A DNA stretch of 14,003 bases, taken from assembly GCA_937957985.1 (NCBI GenBank), contig CALGOH010000259.1:1-14003 (forward strand), in the 5' to 3' direction. The stretch comes from an uncultured Verrucomicrobiae bacterium (lineage in GTDB: Bacteria > Verrucomicrobiota > Verrucomicrobiia > Verrucomicrobiales > Akkermansiaceae). Below, in pieces: positions 6,910 to 14,003 of the stretch (position 1 is its first letter; each line of letters begins with the position of its first letter). The notes under the pieces were generated by a model that searched no databases, was not told the origin of the DNA, and saw only the letters and a list, made by a program, of their open reading frames with translations. Both the position numbers and the translations under genes were made by a program.

Positions 6910-7622
6910 ATCACTCTCACTTCCTCCGCCTGAATCACGGGCACGATTCCGTCCGGCGTTTCGATCATCAACTCGCCCTTCGAGCCGATCTCGCTGACCC
7001 TGCCGGTCAGCTCCCCGCGCGACGTCCTCAAGTGCACGTGGTGCCCGGTGAGCACGCAGCGCTGACGGACACCTTCCAGCAGTTCCTCGAAATCGGAGCC
7101 GATCCGGGAAGTCGCGGCGGCAAGCCGCGGCAGCAGCAATTCCAGCACTTCTTCGGGACTCCACGACCGTCCGTCTTCCAGCAACAGCGAGGTGGCCTCG
7201 ATTCCGGGACCGAACTCCCGCATCGAAAGATTCATCCCGATGCCGACAACCGCACCCTCGTCGGACGACTCCACCAGGATCCCGGCCACCTTCCTTCCCC
7301 GGATCCAGATGTCATTGGGCCACTTCACGCCCGGCTGGTAGCCCATGGCCTCCAGCGCCTCGGCGGTCGCGAGCCCGGCCGCCAGCGACAACCTCGGCCA
7401 CAGCGATACCGGCGCATCCGGGCGGAGCAGGACCGAGAAGGTCAGACTCTGCCCTTCTTCCGACTGCCACCGGTTGTCGCGACGTCCCCGACCTCGGATC
7501 TGCCGCTTCGCCACCACCACCGTACCCGGAGGGTGTCCACCGAGCCGCAGGAAATCATTGGTCGAATCGACTTCCTCCAACCACAGCACCGACCAGCCCT
7601 CGGGAGTGGAATCAATGCTCAT
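6906..7622 (-). CDS. birA: biotin--[acetyl-CoA-carboxylase] ligase, monofunctional
   Basis: This enzyme activates biotin as biotinyl-AMP and attaches it to the biotin carboxyl carrier protein of acetyl-CoA carboxylase. The 238-aa protein shows STNDFLR at 20-26, the biotinyl-AMP loop GRGRRDNRW at 44-52, KWPNDIWIRGRKVAGILVE at 100-118 and a small C-terminal SH3-like domain (about 190-238). The loop has Asp where the usual GRGRxGRxW has Gly, a conspicuous substitution in a sequence that otherwise matches. There is no N-terminal helix-turn-helix, so it cannot repress biotin genes the way E. coli BirA does. Its ATG overlaps the nadC TGA as ATGA, and no proper Shine-Dalgarno site precedes it, so translation probably depends on nadC. 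Its stop overlaps that of the convergent DR2241-type gene. Confidence 0.95.
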   Translation of the reverse strand: MSIDSTPEGWSVLWLEEVDSTNDFLRLGGHPPGTVVVAKRQIRGRGRRDNRWQSEEGQSLTFSVLLRPDAPVSLWPRLSLAAGLATAEALEAMGYQPGVKWPNDIWIRGRKVAGILVESSDEGAVVGIGMNLSMREFGPGIEATSLLLEDGRSWSPEEVLELLLPRLAAATSRIGSDFEELLEGVRQRCVLTGHHVHLRTSRGELTGRVSEIGSKGELMIETPDGIVPVIQAEEVRVI

Positions 7623-8473
7623 GATCCGGGTTCCACAAAGTCCAGTCCGAGATCCAGCGCGACCGCCGAGTGGGTGATGGCGCCGACCGACACGAAGTCC
7701 ACTCCCGTGGCCGCGATCGAGGCAACCGTCTCAAGCGTCACCCCACCACTCGCCTCCAGTCTCGGAGGACCGGACGGGCCGCGCAGTTCGACGGCCTCAC
7801 GGAGTTGTGCCGGGTTCATGTTGTCGAGGAGAAGGTAGTCGACTCCATCAAGAGCCAGAAACTCGCGGACCTGATCCAGCGTGTCCGCCTCGAGTTCGAC
7901 CTCCACCTCCGGACGCTCGGCCTTCAGCTTGCGGATGGCCGCCTGAAGCCCGTCCGCGTCCCGCTCGGCCACCAGGTGGTTGTCCTTCACCATCGCCCGG
8001 TCGTAGAGACCCATGCGGTGATTCGTGCCACCGCCGGCGACCACCGCCGCCTTTTCAAGCAACCGCCAACCGGGGGTGGTCTTGCGCGTGTCGAGGATCT
8101 TCGCCCGCGTGCCATCGACCTGCTCCACGTATCGCGCGGTCAAGGTCGCCACGCCGCAAAGCCGTTGCAGGAAGTTCAACGCCGTGCGCTCGGCGGTGAG
8201 AACGGATCGGGCCGGGCCCTCGATCTCCATCACCCTCGCACCCTTGCCCAGTCTCACTCCGTCGCTAAGCAGTAGGGTGACGTTCGTGCGCTCATCGAAA
8301 CGGCGGAAGACCTCGGCCGCGGTCTCCGCTCCGGCCAGGACACCCTCCTCACGAGCCACGATGAAGGCACGGGCCAGGGCATCCTCCGGCACAAAGAACC
8401 GCGAGGTCACGTCGCCGGTTCCGACGTCCTCTTCCAGGGCGGCATCGATCAATCGCAAGGTGCTGTCTTCCAC
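7619..8473 (-). CDS. nadC: nicotinate-nucleotide pyrophosphorylase (quinolinate phosphoribosyltransferase)
   Basis: This enzyme converts quinolinate and PRPP to nicotinate mononucleotide, CO2 and pyrophosphate in de novo NAD synthesis. The 284-aa length is normal. Family blocks are EEDVGTGDVTS at 14-24, ERTALNFLQRLCG at 95-107 and DTRKTTPGWR at 128-137. They continue with GGGTNHRMGLYDRAMVKDNH at 147-166, LLLDNMNP and EASGGVTLE. The arginines, lysine and histidines of these blocks form the quinolinate and PRPP sites. Translation starts at GTG 8473, nine bases after the EamA gene, and ends by overlapping birA. nadA and nadB are not in the window. The position between a permease and birA suggests a loosely assembled cofactor operon. 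Confidence 0.96.
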   Translation of the reverse strand: MEDSTLRLIDAALEEDVGTGDVTSRFFVPEDALARAFIVAREEGVLAGAETAAEVFRRFDERTNVTLLLSDGVRLGKGARVMEIEGPARSVLTAERTALNFLQRLCGVATLTARYVEQVDGTRAKILDTRKTTPGWRLLEKAAVVAGGGTNHRMGLYDRAMVKDNHLVAERDADGLQAAIRKLKAERPEVEVELEADTLDQVREFLALDGVDYLLLDNMNPAQLREAVELRGPSGPPRLEASGGVTLETVASIAATGVDFVSVGAITHSAVALDLGLDFVEPGS

Positions 8474-8482
8474 AAGACGAGG

Positions 8483-9436
8483 CTACGACCCATCGACCCG
8501 CACGCCAACCCCGATCACCGTCCGCTGCGCCATGATCAACGAGGCCACCACCAGCACCGCACCGATGATCAACCCCCACCCCGCCGACTCCTCCTCGATG
8601 ACGATCAGCGATTCCACCATGCCGCACAGCGGAATGAGAAAGCGATAGCCCGCCAGCAGCGGAACGGGATGCCGGGTCGAGAGATGGTTCCACAGGCTGA
8701 AGGCGGACGCCGAGACCAGGGCCAGCCAGAGGGTCAGGACGATCACCGGCGGAGAAAGCAGGACCTCGGCGCGCGCGAATGCCGGCCATCCCGTGGCAAG
8801 CAGAAGCCCCCCTCCTCCGAGCAACGACCAACCGGTCGCCGCCCGCGCTCCGATGGTTTCCCGGAGCCTGCCGAACTGCACCAGCCCCAGCGCACCGGAT
8901 CCGGTCGCCGCCAGCATCAACACCACCCCGAGCACCGGACTGCCCGACCCGGCCCCCGGCGCTGCCGTGGCGAGGGTGATGCCGGCCGCACCGATCACCA
9001 GCGCGATCCACTGCCGTCCGGTCGGCCACGGTGTGCCGAGGAGAAGAGGCGCGAGAACCATCCACCAGAAACTTCCGGTCGAGGTGAGCAGACTCGCGAG
9101 GCTGCCGCTGGCCAGCGCCATCGCGAGATAGAAGAAGACATACTGGAAGTAGGTCTGGCTCAACGCGAAGCCGAGCAAGCGCGTCTTCGGGGTCGCCCGC
9201 AGTTCGGCGACAGGACGCCTCGCCACGATGAGCAGCACCGCACCGGCGATCACGAAACGAACCCCGGCGAACCACCAAAGATCCCGGGGTCCCACATCGA
9301 GCGCCTCTTCGCGCCAGATGCCATAGACCGTCTTGATCGCAGGAAAGGCGCTTCCCCACAGCACCGCACAAAGCAGCACCGGCGGCAGGACGCGGGTCCA
9401 GTGGTGCTCACCCTTCACGCTCCAAGTCTGCCGCAT
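8483..9436 (-). CDS. EamA/DMT-family transporter
   Basis: This inner-membrane permease of the drug/metabolite transporter superfamily has about ten predicted transmembrane helices in two EamA halves. The first half opens LLCAVLWGSAFPAIK, the classic EamA start. The second includes VLGVVLMLAATGSGALGLVQF, VIVLTLWLALVSASAFSLWNHL and a C-terminal helix GLIIGAVLVVASLIMA. The substrate cannot be told from sequence; amino acids, nucleotide-type metabolites and other exports are known for the family. I use the ATG at 9436 (317 aa). A TTG at 9454 is also possible: its TTGA overlaps the TGA of the upstream tpsB-like gene, the same arrangement as other junctions here. The gene ends nine bases before nadC. 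Transport of a pyridine or biotin precursor would fit the neighbours but is only a guess. Confidence 0.9.
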   Translation of the reverse strand: MRQTWSVKGEHHWTRVLPPVLLCAVLWGSAFPAIKTVYGIWREEALDVGPRDLWWFAGVRFVIAGAVLLIVARRPVAELRATPKTRLLGFALSQTYFQYVFFYLAMALASGSLASLLTSTGSFWWMVLAPLLLGTPWPTGRQWIALVIGAAGITLATAAPGAGSGSPVLGVVLMLAATGSGALGLVQFGRLRETIGARAATGWSLLGGGGLLLATGWPAFARAEVLLSPPVIVLTLWLALVSASAFSLWNHLSTRHPVPLLAGYRFLIPLCGMVESLIVIEEESAGWGLIIGAVLVVASLIMAQRTVIGVGVRVDGS

Positions 9437-9450
9437 CGCGATTCTTGCGC

Positions 9451-11121
9451 TCAATAGCGCATCGTGACGCCGAAATGCGTGCGGCTGCCTCGACCATCAA
9501 GCCACCATCCGTGATCGGCGCGAACATCGATGTAATCGGTGAGCCGCATCCGCATTCCCAGACCCGCTCCCGACACCGAACTCGAGGGCCCGCCGCGATT
9601 CTTGAGCCACGCGTGGTCGAAGAATCCGATGCCCCTCACCCGCATCCAGTTTCCCGCGCTCCACTCCGGGCTCACGAGTTCGAGGCTCGCCTGCCAGCCA
9701 CCGTCAGCAATGAACGCCCGTTCACCAATCCCGCGCACCGAGCGGTGCCCCCCCGCGGCGAACTGTTCGGATGGCAACAGGCGGGAATCCGCCCACTGCG
9801 CCGAGCCCCGGAGACCGATCCTCCAATCCCCGCCCGGGGACCACCACCCCTGGCCGTTCAGCCGGCCGATCACATACTCGGAACCCGCCATCGGATCATA
9901 GGCCCGGAAATCAGCGTCGTCATTTCCCGGAATCACCCCGCCGGGCGAACCAATCAGCGAAGCACCGAACGCCAGGCCGGCATCATCCCACCTTCGCTCG
10001 AGACCGTACGACACCTTCCCGTGAACCATCCGCACCTCTCCCGGTGCGAACCCTCCCCCCCCGAACAACACGAACTGGTCGGTGCCCTTGACCTCGACAC
10101 CGCTGACCAGTTGCTGTCGCCATCGCCCCAGCCGGGGAAGAATGGAACGGTGGGTCAGCGACAGGGACCACGATGATCCCTCGTTGTTCAGGATGCCCAG
10201 CGCCGAGGGCGTGCGGTTCTCGATCTCGGCGTACGCCGCGTCGAGTTGGAGCGTCTGCCGCCACTGGTGCAACGGAATCTCCCAACTCACCGAGTGAGCG
10301 TGCAGGGACGACACCGGCAACCCGAGCACGGTCTGCCACGCGACCACATGCTCGCCGGGAGTCATGCCGGCGAAGCCGACGAGCAGCCGCTCCCGCCCGG
10401 CCAGGTCCGGACCGCTGTTCTCGTATCCCAGGCTTGCCCTCCACGGCCGGCTCTCTTCAAGACCGATCAGGATGTCGGCCGTCGCCGGCGCCTCACCCGG
10501 TGTCACGAACAACCGCGGACGACGGAACGCCGTGCGTCCGAACCAGTCGAGCTGACGATCCAGATCGCTCCTCTCCAGGATCTCGCCATCCCGAAGGAAA
10601 AGTCCGCGGCGGATCAGCTCATCCCGCCCATACCTCGGTCGGGTCACCCCGACGCGACCGATGCGACCGATCTCCACATAGAGGGTCAGCACTCCGTCGG
10701 CGAAGTCCTGCTGCGGAGCGTCCACCCCGACCACCGGATAGCCGTGCCGGTCGTAGTGCACGAGAATCAGGTCGACGATCTCCAGCAGGGCGGCCTCGTC
10801 CAGTCCGCCGCCGACCAAGTCCTCCAGCCTCCTCGACAAGGCCTCGGGCGCGGGAACGATCAAATCCCGGTCGACCGCGAGAAACGGGGACACGGATTCC
10901 AAGTCCCCGGCCCCCTCCCACGACTCGATGCGAACCTTTGAAAAATTTTCAGCAAGCATCTGGCCTCGACGATCACCTCCCACCCCGACGGGCTTGACCT
11001 CGGGAAGACTTTCCACCACGCCGGGCTCGGGCAACTCGGCCCCGATTCCAGGTATCGCTTCCTCGGCGCAGGAGAACCCTCCCACCAGCCCGACCAGCAA
11101 GGCACACCCCCGGGCTTTCAT
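9451..11121 (-). CDS. TpsB-type outer-membrane transporter (ShlB/FhaC/HecB family)
   Basis: This is the transporter half of a two-partner secretion system, moving a TpsA exoprotein across the outer membrane. Counted from the ATG at 11121 (556 aa), a signal peptide MKARGCALLVGLVGGFSCA (1-19) leads into a Pro/Glu-rich linker. Two POTRA-like stretches follow: about 60-155, including VHYDRHGYPVVGVDAP and GVLTLYVEIGRIG, then about 155-225. A beta-barrel of alternating amphipathic strands comes next (SRPWRASLGYENSG onward). The barrel contains the L6-loop-like motif AAGGHRSVRGIGE at 455-467, where VRGI replaces the usual VRGY. The protein ends GVTMRY, with the terminal aromatic residue of outer-membrane proteins. 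A GTG at 11166 would extend it by 15 polar residues and spoil the signal peptide. A probable partner is encoded at the right edge. Confidence 0.92.
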   Translation of the reverse strand: MKARGCALLVGLVGGFSCAEEAIPGIGAELPEPGVVESLPEVKPVGVGGDRRGQMLAENFSKVRIESWEGAGDLESVSPFLAVDRDLIVPAPEALSRRLEDLVGGGLDEAALLEIVDLILVHYDRHGYPVVGVDAPQQDFADGVLTLYVEIGRIGRVGVTRPRYGRDELIRRGLFLRDGEILERSDLDRQLDWFGRTAFRRPRLFVTPGEAPATADILIGLEESRPWRASLGYENSGPDLAGRERLLVGFAGMTPGEHVVAWQTVLGLPVSSLHAHSVSWEIPLHQWRQTLQLDAAYAEIENRTPSALGILNNEGSSWSLSLTHRSILPRLGRWRQQLVSGVEVKGTDQFVLFGGGGFAPGEVRMVHGKVSYGLERRWDDAGLAFGASLIGSPGGVIPGNDDADFRAYDPMAGSEYVIGRLNGQGWWSPGGDWRIGLRGSAQWADSRLLPSEQFAAGGHRSVRGIGERAFIADGGWQASLELVSPEWSAGNWMRVRGIGFFDHAWLKNRGGPSSSVSGAGLGMRMRLTDYIDVRADHGWWLDGRGSRTHFGVTMRY

Positions 11122-11169
11122 GAAAAGCCTGATCTCCCGGGCCTTGGACGCCTTGTGCTTGAACACAGC

Positions 11170-11397
11170 GAAAAGCTAATCAGAAACGTAGGTCAACCCA
11201 AGCTCAAAACCGGGTGGGCTAAATAGTTTAGATAACCTATTTACCAGTGTGGATTATTTAAAAAGTTAAGCATATGATCCAAGAAACATGTCTATAAGTT
11301 TAAATACTATATCATTGAAGATGAATTGGTTAGTTAATTCTGGACGACCCCTCAGCAGGCGAGTTATTCACAAACAAAACTCACCTTACGAGGAGCT
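11170..11397. promoter_or_regulatory. AT-rich divergent regulatory region between tpsB and subtilase genes
   Basis: This is the only strongly AT-rich stretch of the window and it separates divergently transcribed secretion genes, so both promoters should lie here. TATA-like sequences are dense (TCTATAAG at 11291, ATACTATATC from 11304), but I could not define a good -35/-10 pair. A dyad, TAAATAG and CTATTTA with ten bases between (11220-11243), is a candidate operator. AGGAG at 11391-11395 lies only two bases from the subtilase ATG, unusually close for a ribosome binding site. No ORF or RNA structure is apparent. Confidence 0.5.
11220..11243. promoter_or_regulatory. 7-bp dyad, candidate operator
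   Basis: TAAATAG at 11220-11226 is the reverse complement of CTATTTA at 11237-11243, with ten bases between them. The 24-bp span suits a dimeric regulator. It sits about 100 bp upstream of tpsB and 150 bp upstream of the subtilase, so it could act on both. In an AT-rich stretch a dyad of this size may be chance. Confidence 0.3.
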
Positions 11398-13023
11398 ATG
11401 CATCTGGCAAAAACGCTTCATGCCGCTGTGGTCGCAGCGGTCTCAATTTCCTCGCTGTCGGCAGGAGAAACCGCGCCGTCAGCCGTGTATCCCCACGGAG
11501 TGCTCGACGATCCCGGCTGGGCACTTGCGCGCCTCAATTGCGGCGAGAGCCCGGTGACGGGAGAGGTCGGATACCGCTACCCCGAGGCAAGCCGCCCGGT
11601 CCGGCTTTACCTGATCGACTCGGCCATCGACAACACCGGCGGATGGTTCGACTCGTGTGGCAATCTGACCTTCGTCAAGAACCTGCGGATCGTCGGTGGC
11701 GGATCGCCGCCGGTTCCCTATGATCCCCACACCGAAGGAGCTTCCATTGATCACGGCACCCGCATCCTCTCGACGATTGCCGGCCCGGAGCGGGGCGCGG
11801 CATGCGGAATCCCGATCGAGCTGTTCTCGTATGACGTCTATCCGGAAGGTGGCGGAGGCGCGTCGAACATCGCCTTGCTGATCAGTGCTATTTCGCGCGC
11901 GACCACCGAGCACGAGATCGCGAAGTTTTCGAATCCGGATCTGCTCGGCGTGGTTTGCATCGCCAACGGAACCGGAGAGCCGACGAAGAGCCCCTCGCTG
12001 CTGAGCGCGATCGACCAGGCCCTCGGAGTCGGACTCGTGGTGGTGGTGTCCGCCGGCAACGACAACGCCGACGTGCTCGCCGGCAACACTGCCGAAGCGG
12101 TGATCAACGGTCAGGCGAATGCCTGCCTCACCGCCGCCTACGTTTCTTCCCGCGAAGGAATGATCAACGTGGGAATCGCCACACCCGACAACACCAAGTC
12201 CGCGATCTCCAATTACGGGTCGGCCGTCGACCTGTGGTCGCCTGGCGTCAACGTACTCACCTTCGATCCCGCGGTTCCCGGCGATGGCCAGTCGTCTCCG
12301 ATGCAGGGCACCAGCCCGGCCGCCGGACTTGCCGCCGCGGCGGCGATCGCCGAACTCTCCCGGCAGCCCCACCTCGATCCGGCCGGTGTGGAGAACGAGC
12401 TGAAGGAACGCCTGTTCGCCGGCGCCGTGTCGGTCGTACAGATTGACGACGACCTCGACGACGACGGTGCGGTCGACGAACTCGAGCGCTTCTTCGGATA
12501 CGATCTCAACGACCCTGCCAGCGTCCCGCCCGCCCCGACCTTCAGCGTGGGCGAAGACACCACCGAGCTGGCGTTCACCATCGCCGCATCCCTGTGGCAG
12601 CCCGAGGATCCGATGAACCTCTCCGATTCGTCGGCGTGGCGTCTTCTCGCCTCGGCGGACATGAAGAACTGGACCGAAGTGACGACCTTCCTGAGCGTCG
12701 GAGAAGAGGAGCATGGCCGGGTTCCCGTGACGGTCCTGGCGCCAAAGGACATTGGTCTCGAGGAAATGGCGGTCTCCGAAGGGACGACCAATTCCTGGGT
12801 GGCCACTCCGGAGCAGATCGAGGCCAACCATCAGTTGCTCCTGCAGCTCTTCGAGAACCAGAAGGAACTCTTCCCGGATTGGTATTGGGACACCCTTGGC
12901 ATGATTCAGGATCCGCTCGGGGACCTGCATCTTCTTCCCGACCCGGACCCCGACCAGACCGTCACCCCGTCCGAGCCGCCGTCCAAGGTCTTCTATCGGA
13001 TCGAGGTGATCCCGAATCCCTAG
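11398..13023 (+). CDS. secreted subtilisin-like serine protease (S8 family)
   Basis: This 541-aa protein has a signal peptide (about 1-22, ending LSAG). The subtilase domain has an intact triad: Asp74 in LYLIDSAID, His119 in DHGTRILSTIAG and Ser306 in QGTSPAAGLAAAA. The oxyanion Asn221 lies in VVSAGNDN. The spacing fits the proteinase K-like branch. An acidic stretch (IDDDLDDDGAVDELERFFGYD, about 349-369) resembles the Ca-binding-like linkers of secreted verrucomicrobial proteins. The C-terminal part holds WRLLASADMKNW and closes KVFYRIEVIPNP, perhaps a surface or sorting module. No obvious propeptide domain is present between signal and catalytic core (about 45 residues). It lies between a TpsB gene and a TpsA-like gene on the opposite strand, and its stop overlaps that of the latter (CTAG). 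A maturation role for the exoprotein is an inference. Confidence 0.88.
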   Translation: MHLAKTLHAAVVAAVSISSLSAGETAPSAVYPHGVLDDPGWALARLNCGESPVTGEVGYRYPEASRPVRLYLIDSAIDNTGGWFDSCGNLTFVKNLRIVGGGSPPVPYDPHTEGASIDHGTRILSTIAGPERGAACGIPIELFSYDVYPEGGGGASNIALLISAISRATTEHEIAKFSNPDLLGVVCIANGTGEPTKSPSLLSAIDQALGVGLVVVVSAGNDNADVLAGNTAEAVINGQANACLTAAYVSSREGMINVGIATPDNTKSAISNYGSAVDLWSPGVNVLTFDPAVPGDGQSSPMQGTSPAAGLAAAAAIAELSRQPHLDPAGVENELKERLFAGAVSVVQIDDDLDDDGAVDELERFFGYDLNDPASVPPAPTFSVGEDTTELAFTIAASLWQPEDPMNLSDSSAWRLLASADMKNWTEVTTFLSVGEEEHGRVPVTVLAPKDIGLEEMAVSEGTTNSWVATPEQIEANHQLLLQLFENQKELFPDWYWDTLGMIQDPLGDLHLLPDPDPDQTVTPSEPPSKVFYRIEVIPNP

Positions 13024-14003
13024 TTGCCGGCCCCGTCCCGCCGCTTGCCGCCGCGCATTCCGAAGAACGACGTGCGGCTCACCAAGCTGGGCTTGCGCTC
13101 ATTGCGGACGGTTTCAACCGAACGCTTCCGGCCATCCCGGATCGAGTCCGCCGAGGCACTCATCGGTGTCGAGTGCGTGATTCTCATCCGCTCCGTCACC
13201 GCCGAACCGTCGGGCCGCTTGAGCGCCGGAATCTTGAGGCTCGAATCGGCGACCACCCCCGAAGCGTCGCCATCGTGTGGCCGAACCAAGGTGCCGACCG
13301 CGTCGAACGCGCCCTCGAAGATGCGGTCCGCCGCGATGACGCCTTGGGACTGATTCGAGATCCGGCCCGACTCGCCCACTTCAAGGAAGACCCGCGGGTA
13401 CCACTCGCCACTGATCCCGCGGCTGAGCACCTCGGCACCGGCGGCCACTTCGATCTTGGGAGCCAGGAGTCGGCCTTCGTTGACAACGGTGCCTGAAAGA
13501 CTGTTCTGGCTCAAGCGACGCTCTCCGTCCGCGAGGATGCCGATGTCTCCACCGCCTCCCACCATCACCCGGTCGGCTCCTTTGATCACCGCTTCGGAGA
13601 GCACGATCACATTCTCGCCCGCGAGCACGACGTCTCCGGCGGTCGCTTCAATCATCCCGAACACCCGCAGCGAGCCACCGGCCCCCTCACCGAGCGAAAA
13701 CGCTCCGCCGCCCCCGAAATCCAGCGCATTGACCCCCAGCGTCGCCAGCGTCACCGAATCAGCGGTGATCGTTCCGGTCACGAGCAGGTTGCCGTTGGGG
13801 GCGAAGAAACCGATGTTCCCATTCGCCGTCACATCGCCTCCGATGAAATGGGTGCCGGGCCCGGTGAGATTGTTGGTGACCGTATCCCCCCCGACGAAAT
13901 TGAAGACCAGCTCGTCGCTCGAACCGAGATTCATCTGCCCCCAATCGAACACGGAATCGGCCGTAATGCTGAAAACCGTCTGCGATCCGCCCGGAATGGC
14001 CAC
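13020..14003 (-). CDS. filamentous haemagglutinin N-terminal (TPS) domain protein, 5' end missing
   Basis: This is the C-terminal 327 codons of a TpsA-type exoprotein whose start lies beyond the right edge. It reads SVFDWGQMNLGSSDELVFNF, then TVTNNLTGPGTHFIGGDVTANGNIGFFAPNGNLLV. This matches the order of the TPS secretion domain (DWxxFNIG, NNL-like segment, ANGxVFLxNPNG), with APNG in place of NPNG. Short beta-helix-like repeats follow (VIVLSEAVIKGADRVMVGG). After about residue 250 the sequence turns polar, and the last 40 residues are strongly basic (RDGRKRS, NERKPSL, GGKRRDG). If only a signal peptide and the start of the TPS domain are missing, the protein is short for a TpsA. The transporter gene ends at 9451 on the same strand, with the protease gene lying between on the other strand. 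Confidence 0.82.
   Translation of the reverse strand: MAIPGGSQTVFSITADSVFDWGQMNLGSSDELVFNFVGGDTVTNNLTGPGTHFIGGDVTANGNIGFFAPNGNLLVTGTITADSVTLATLGVNALDFGGGGAFSLGEGAGGSLRVFGMIEATAGDVVLAGENVIVLSEAVIKGADRVMVGGGGDIGILADGERRLSQNSLSGTVVNEGRLLAPKIEVAAGAEVLSRGISGEWYPRVFLEVGESGRISNQSQGVIAADRIFEGAFDAVGTLVRPHDGDASGVVADSSLKIPALKRPDGSAVTERMRITHSTPMSASADSIRDGRKRSVETVRNERKPSLVSRTSFFGMRGGKRRDGAGN

Noticed and set aside
11101..11121. Possible lipoprotein signal in the TpsB leader (GGFSC)
   Set aside because: The residues before the Cys do not fit a lipobox (Gly at -3, Phe at -2), and TpsB proteins use ordinary signal peptidase I leaders.
11479..12930. 483-codon minus-strand frame inside the subtilase gene
   Set aside because: It is antisense to an intact protease with signal peptide and catalytic triad; the translation is low-complexity and contains no recognisable domain.
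1..14003. CRISPR array, insertion sequence or prophage genes
   Set aside because: No regularly spaced repeats, transposase, integrase or phage structural genes were found; the only mobile-element hint is the tRNA-end repeat at the left edge.

Overview
The window is a high-GC bacterial chromosome segment with densely packed genes and few recognisable Shine-Dalgarno sites. The likely source is Verrucomicrobiota (the Verrucomicrobiales are a reasonable guess). Three things suggest this: a two-partner secretion locus; a subtilase ending in an acidic Asp-rich segment plus a terminal module closing in FYRIEV, of a kind I associate with secreted verrucomicrobial proteins; and a CbiX/DR2241-type pair. 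This taxonomic call is inference from style, not from a marker gene.

Layout. At the left edge there is no confident gene until a tRNA-Pro(UGG) on the minus strand (268-344, CCA encoded). The 3' end of this tRNA is copied exactly as a 21-bp direct repeat at 79-99, an attachment-site-like arrangement. A perfect 17-bp-stem hairpin abuts its CCA. A lone oligopeptide-type ABC ATPase (402-1238, +) follows.

On the minus strand, 4637 to 1240 holds a three-gene operon: circularly permuted ATP-grasp protein, alpha-E (DUF403) protein and transglutaminase-like protein. This conserved but poorly understood trio is predicted to act in peptide or amide-bond chemistry. A lipoate-ligase-fold gene lies just upstream in the same direction. 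Divergent from it is a plus-strand pair: a two-domain CbiX-like chelatase and a DR2241-type Cys-rich protein, overlapping by ATGA.

From about 11121 down to 6906 on the minus strand runs a TpsB/FhaC-like outer-membrane transporter, an EamA-type permease, nadC and birA, all abutting or overlapping, so they could be one transcription unit. Upstream of tpsB is the only clearly AT-rich stretch of the window (about 11170-11397). On its other side a secreted subtilisin-like protease gene starts on the plus strand. That protease converges on a partial TpsA/filamentous-haemagglutinin-type gene (minus) that runs off the right edge. The transporter and its probable cargo are therefore separated by a protease gene in opposite orientation.

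Two architectural habits recur. Co-directional genes are joined by four-base stop/start overlaps (2166-2169, 6262-6265, 7619-7622, perhaps 9451-9454). All three convergent gene pairs have stop codons one base apart or overlapping, leaving no room for intergenic terminators. The most interesting systems are the protease-interrupted two-partner secretion locus, the ATP-grasp/alpha-E/transglutaminase operon, and the CbiX/Fe-S pair.
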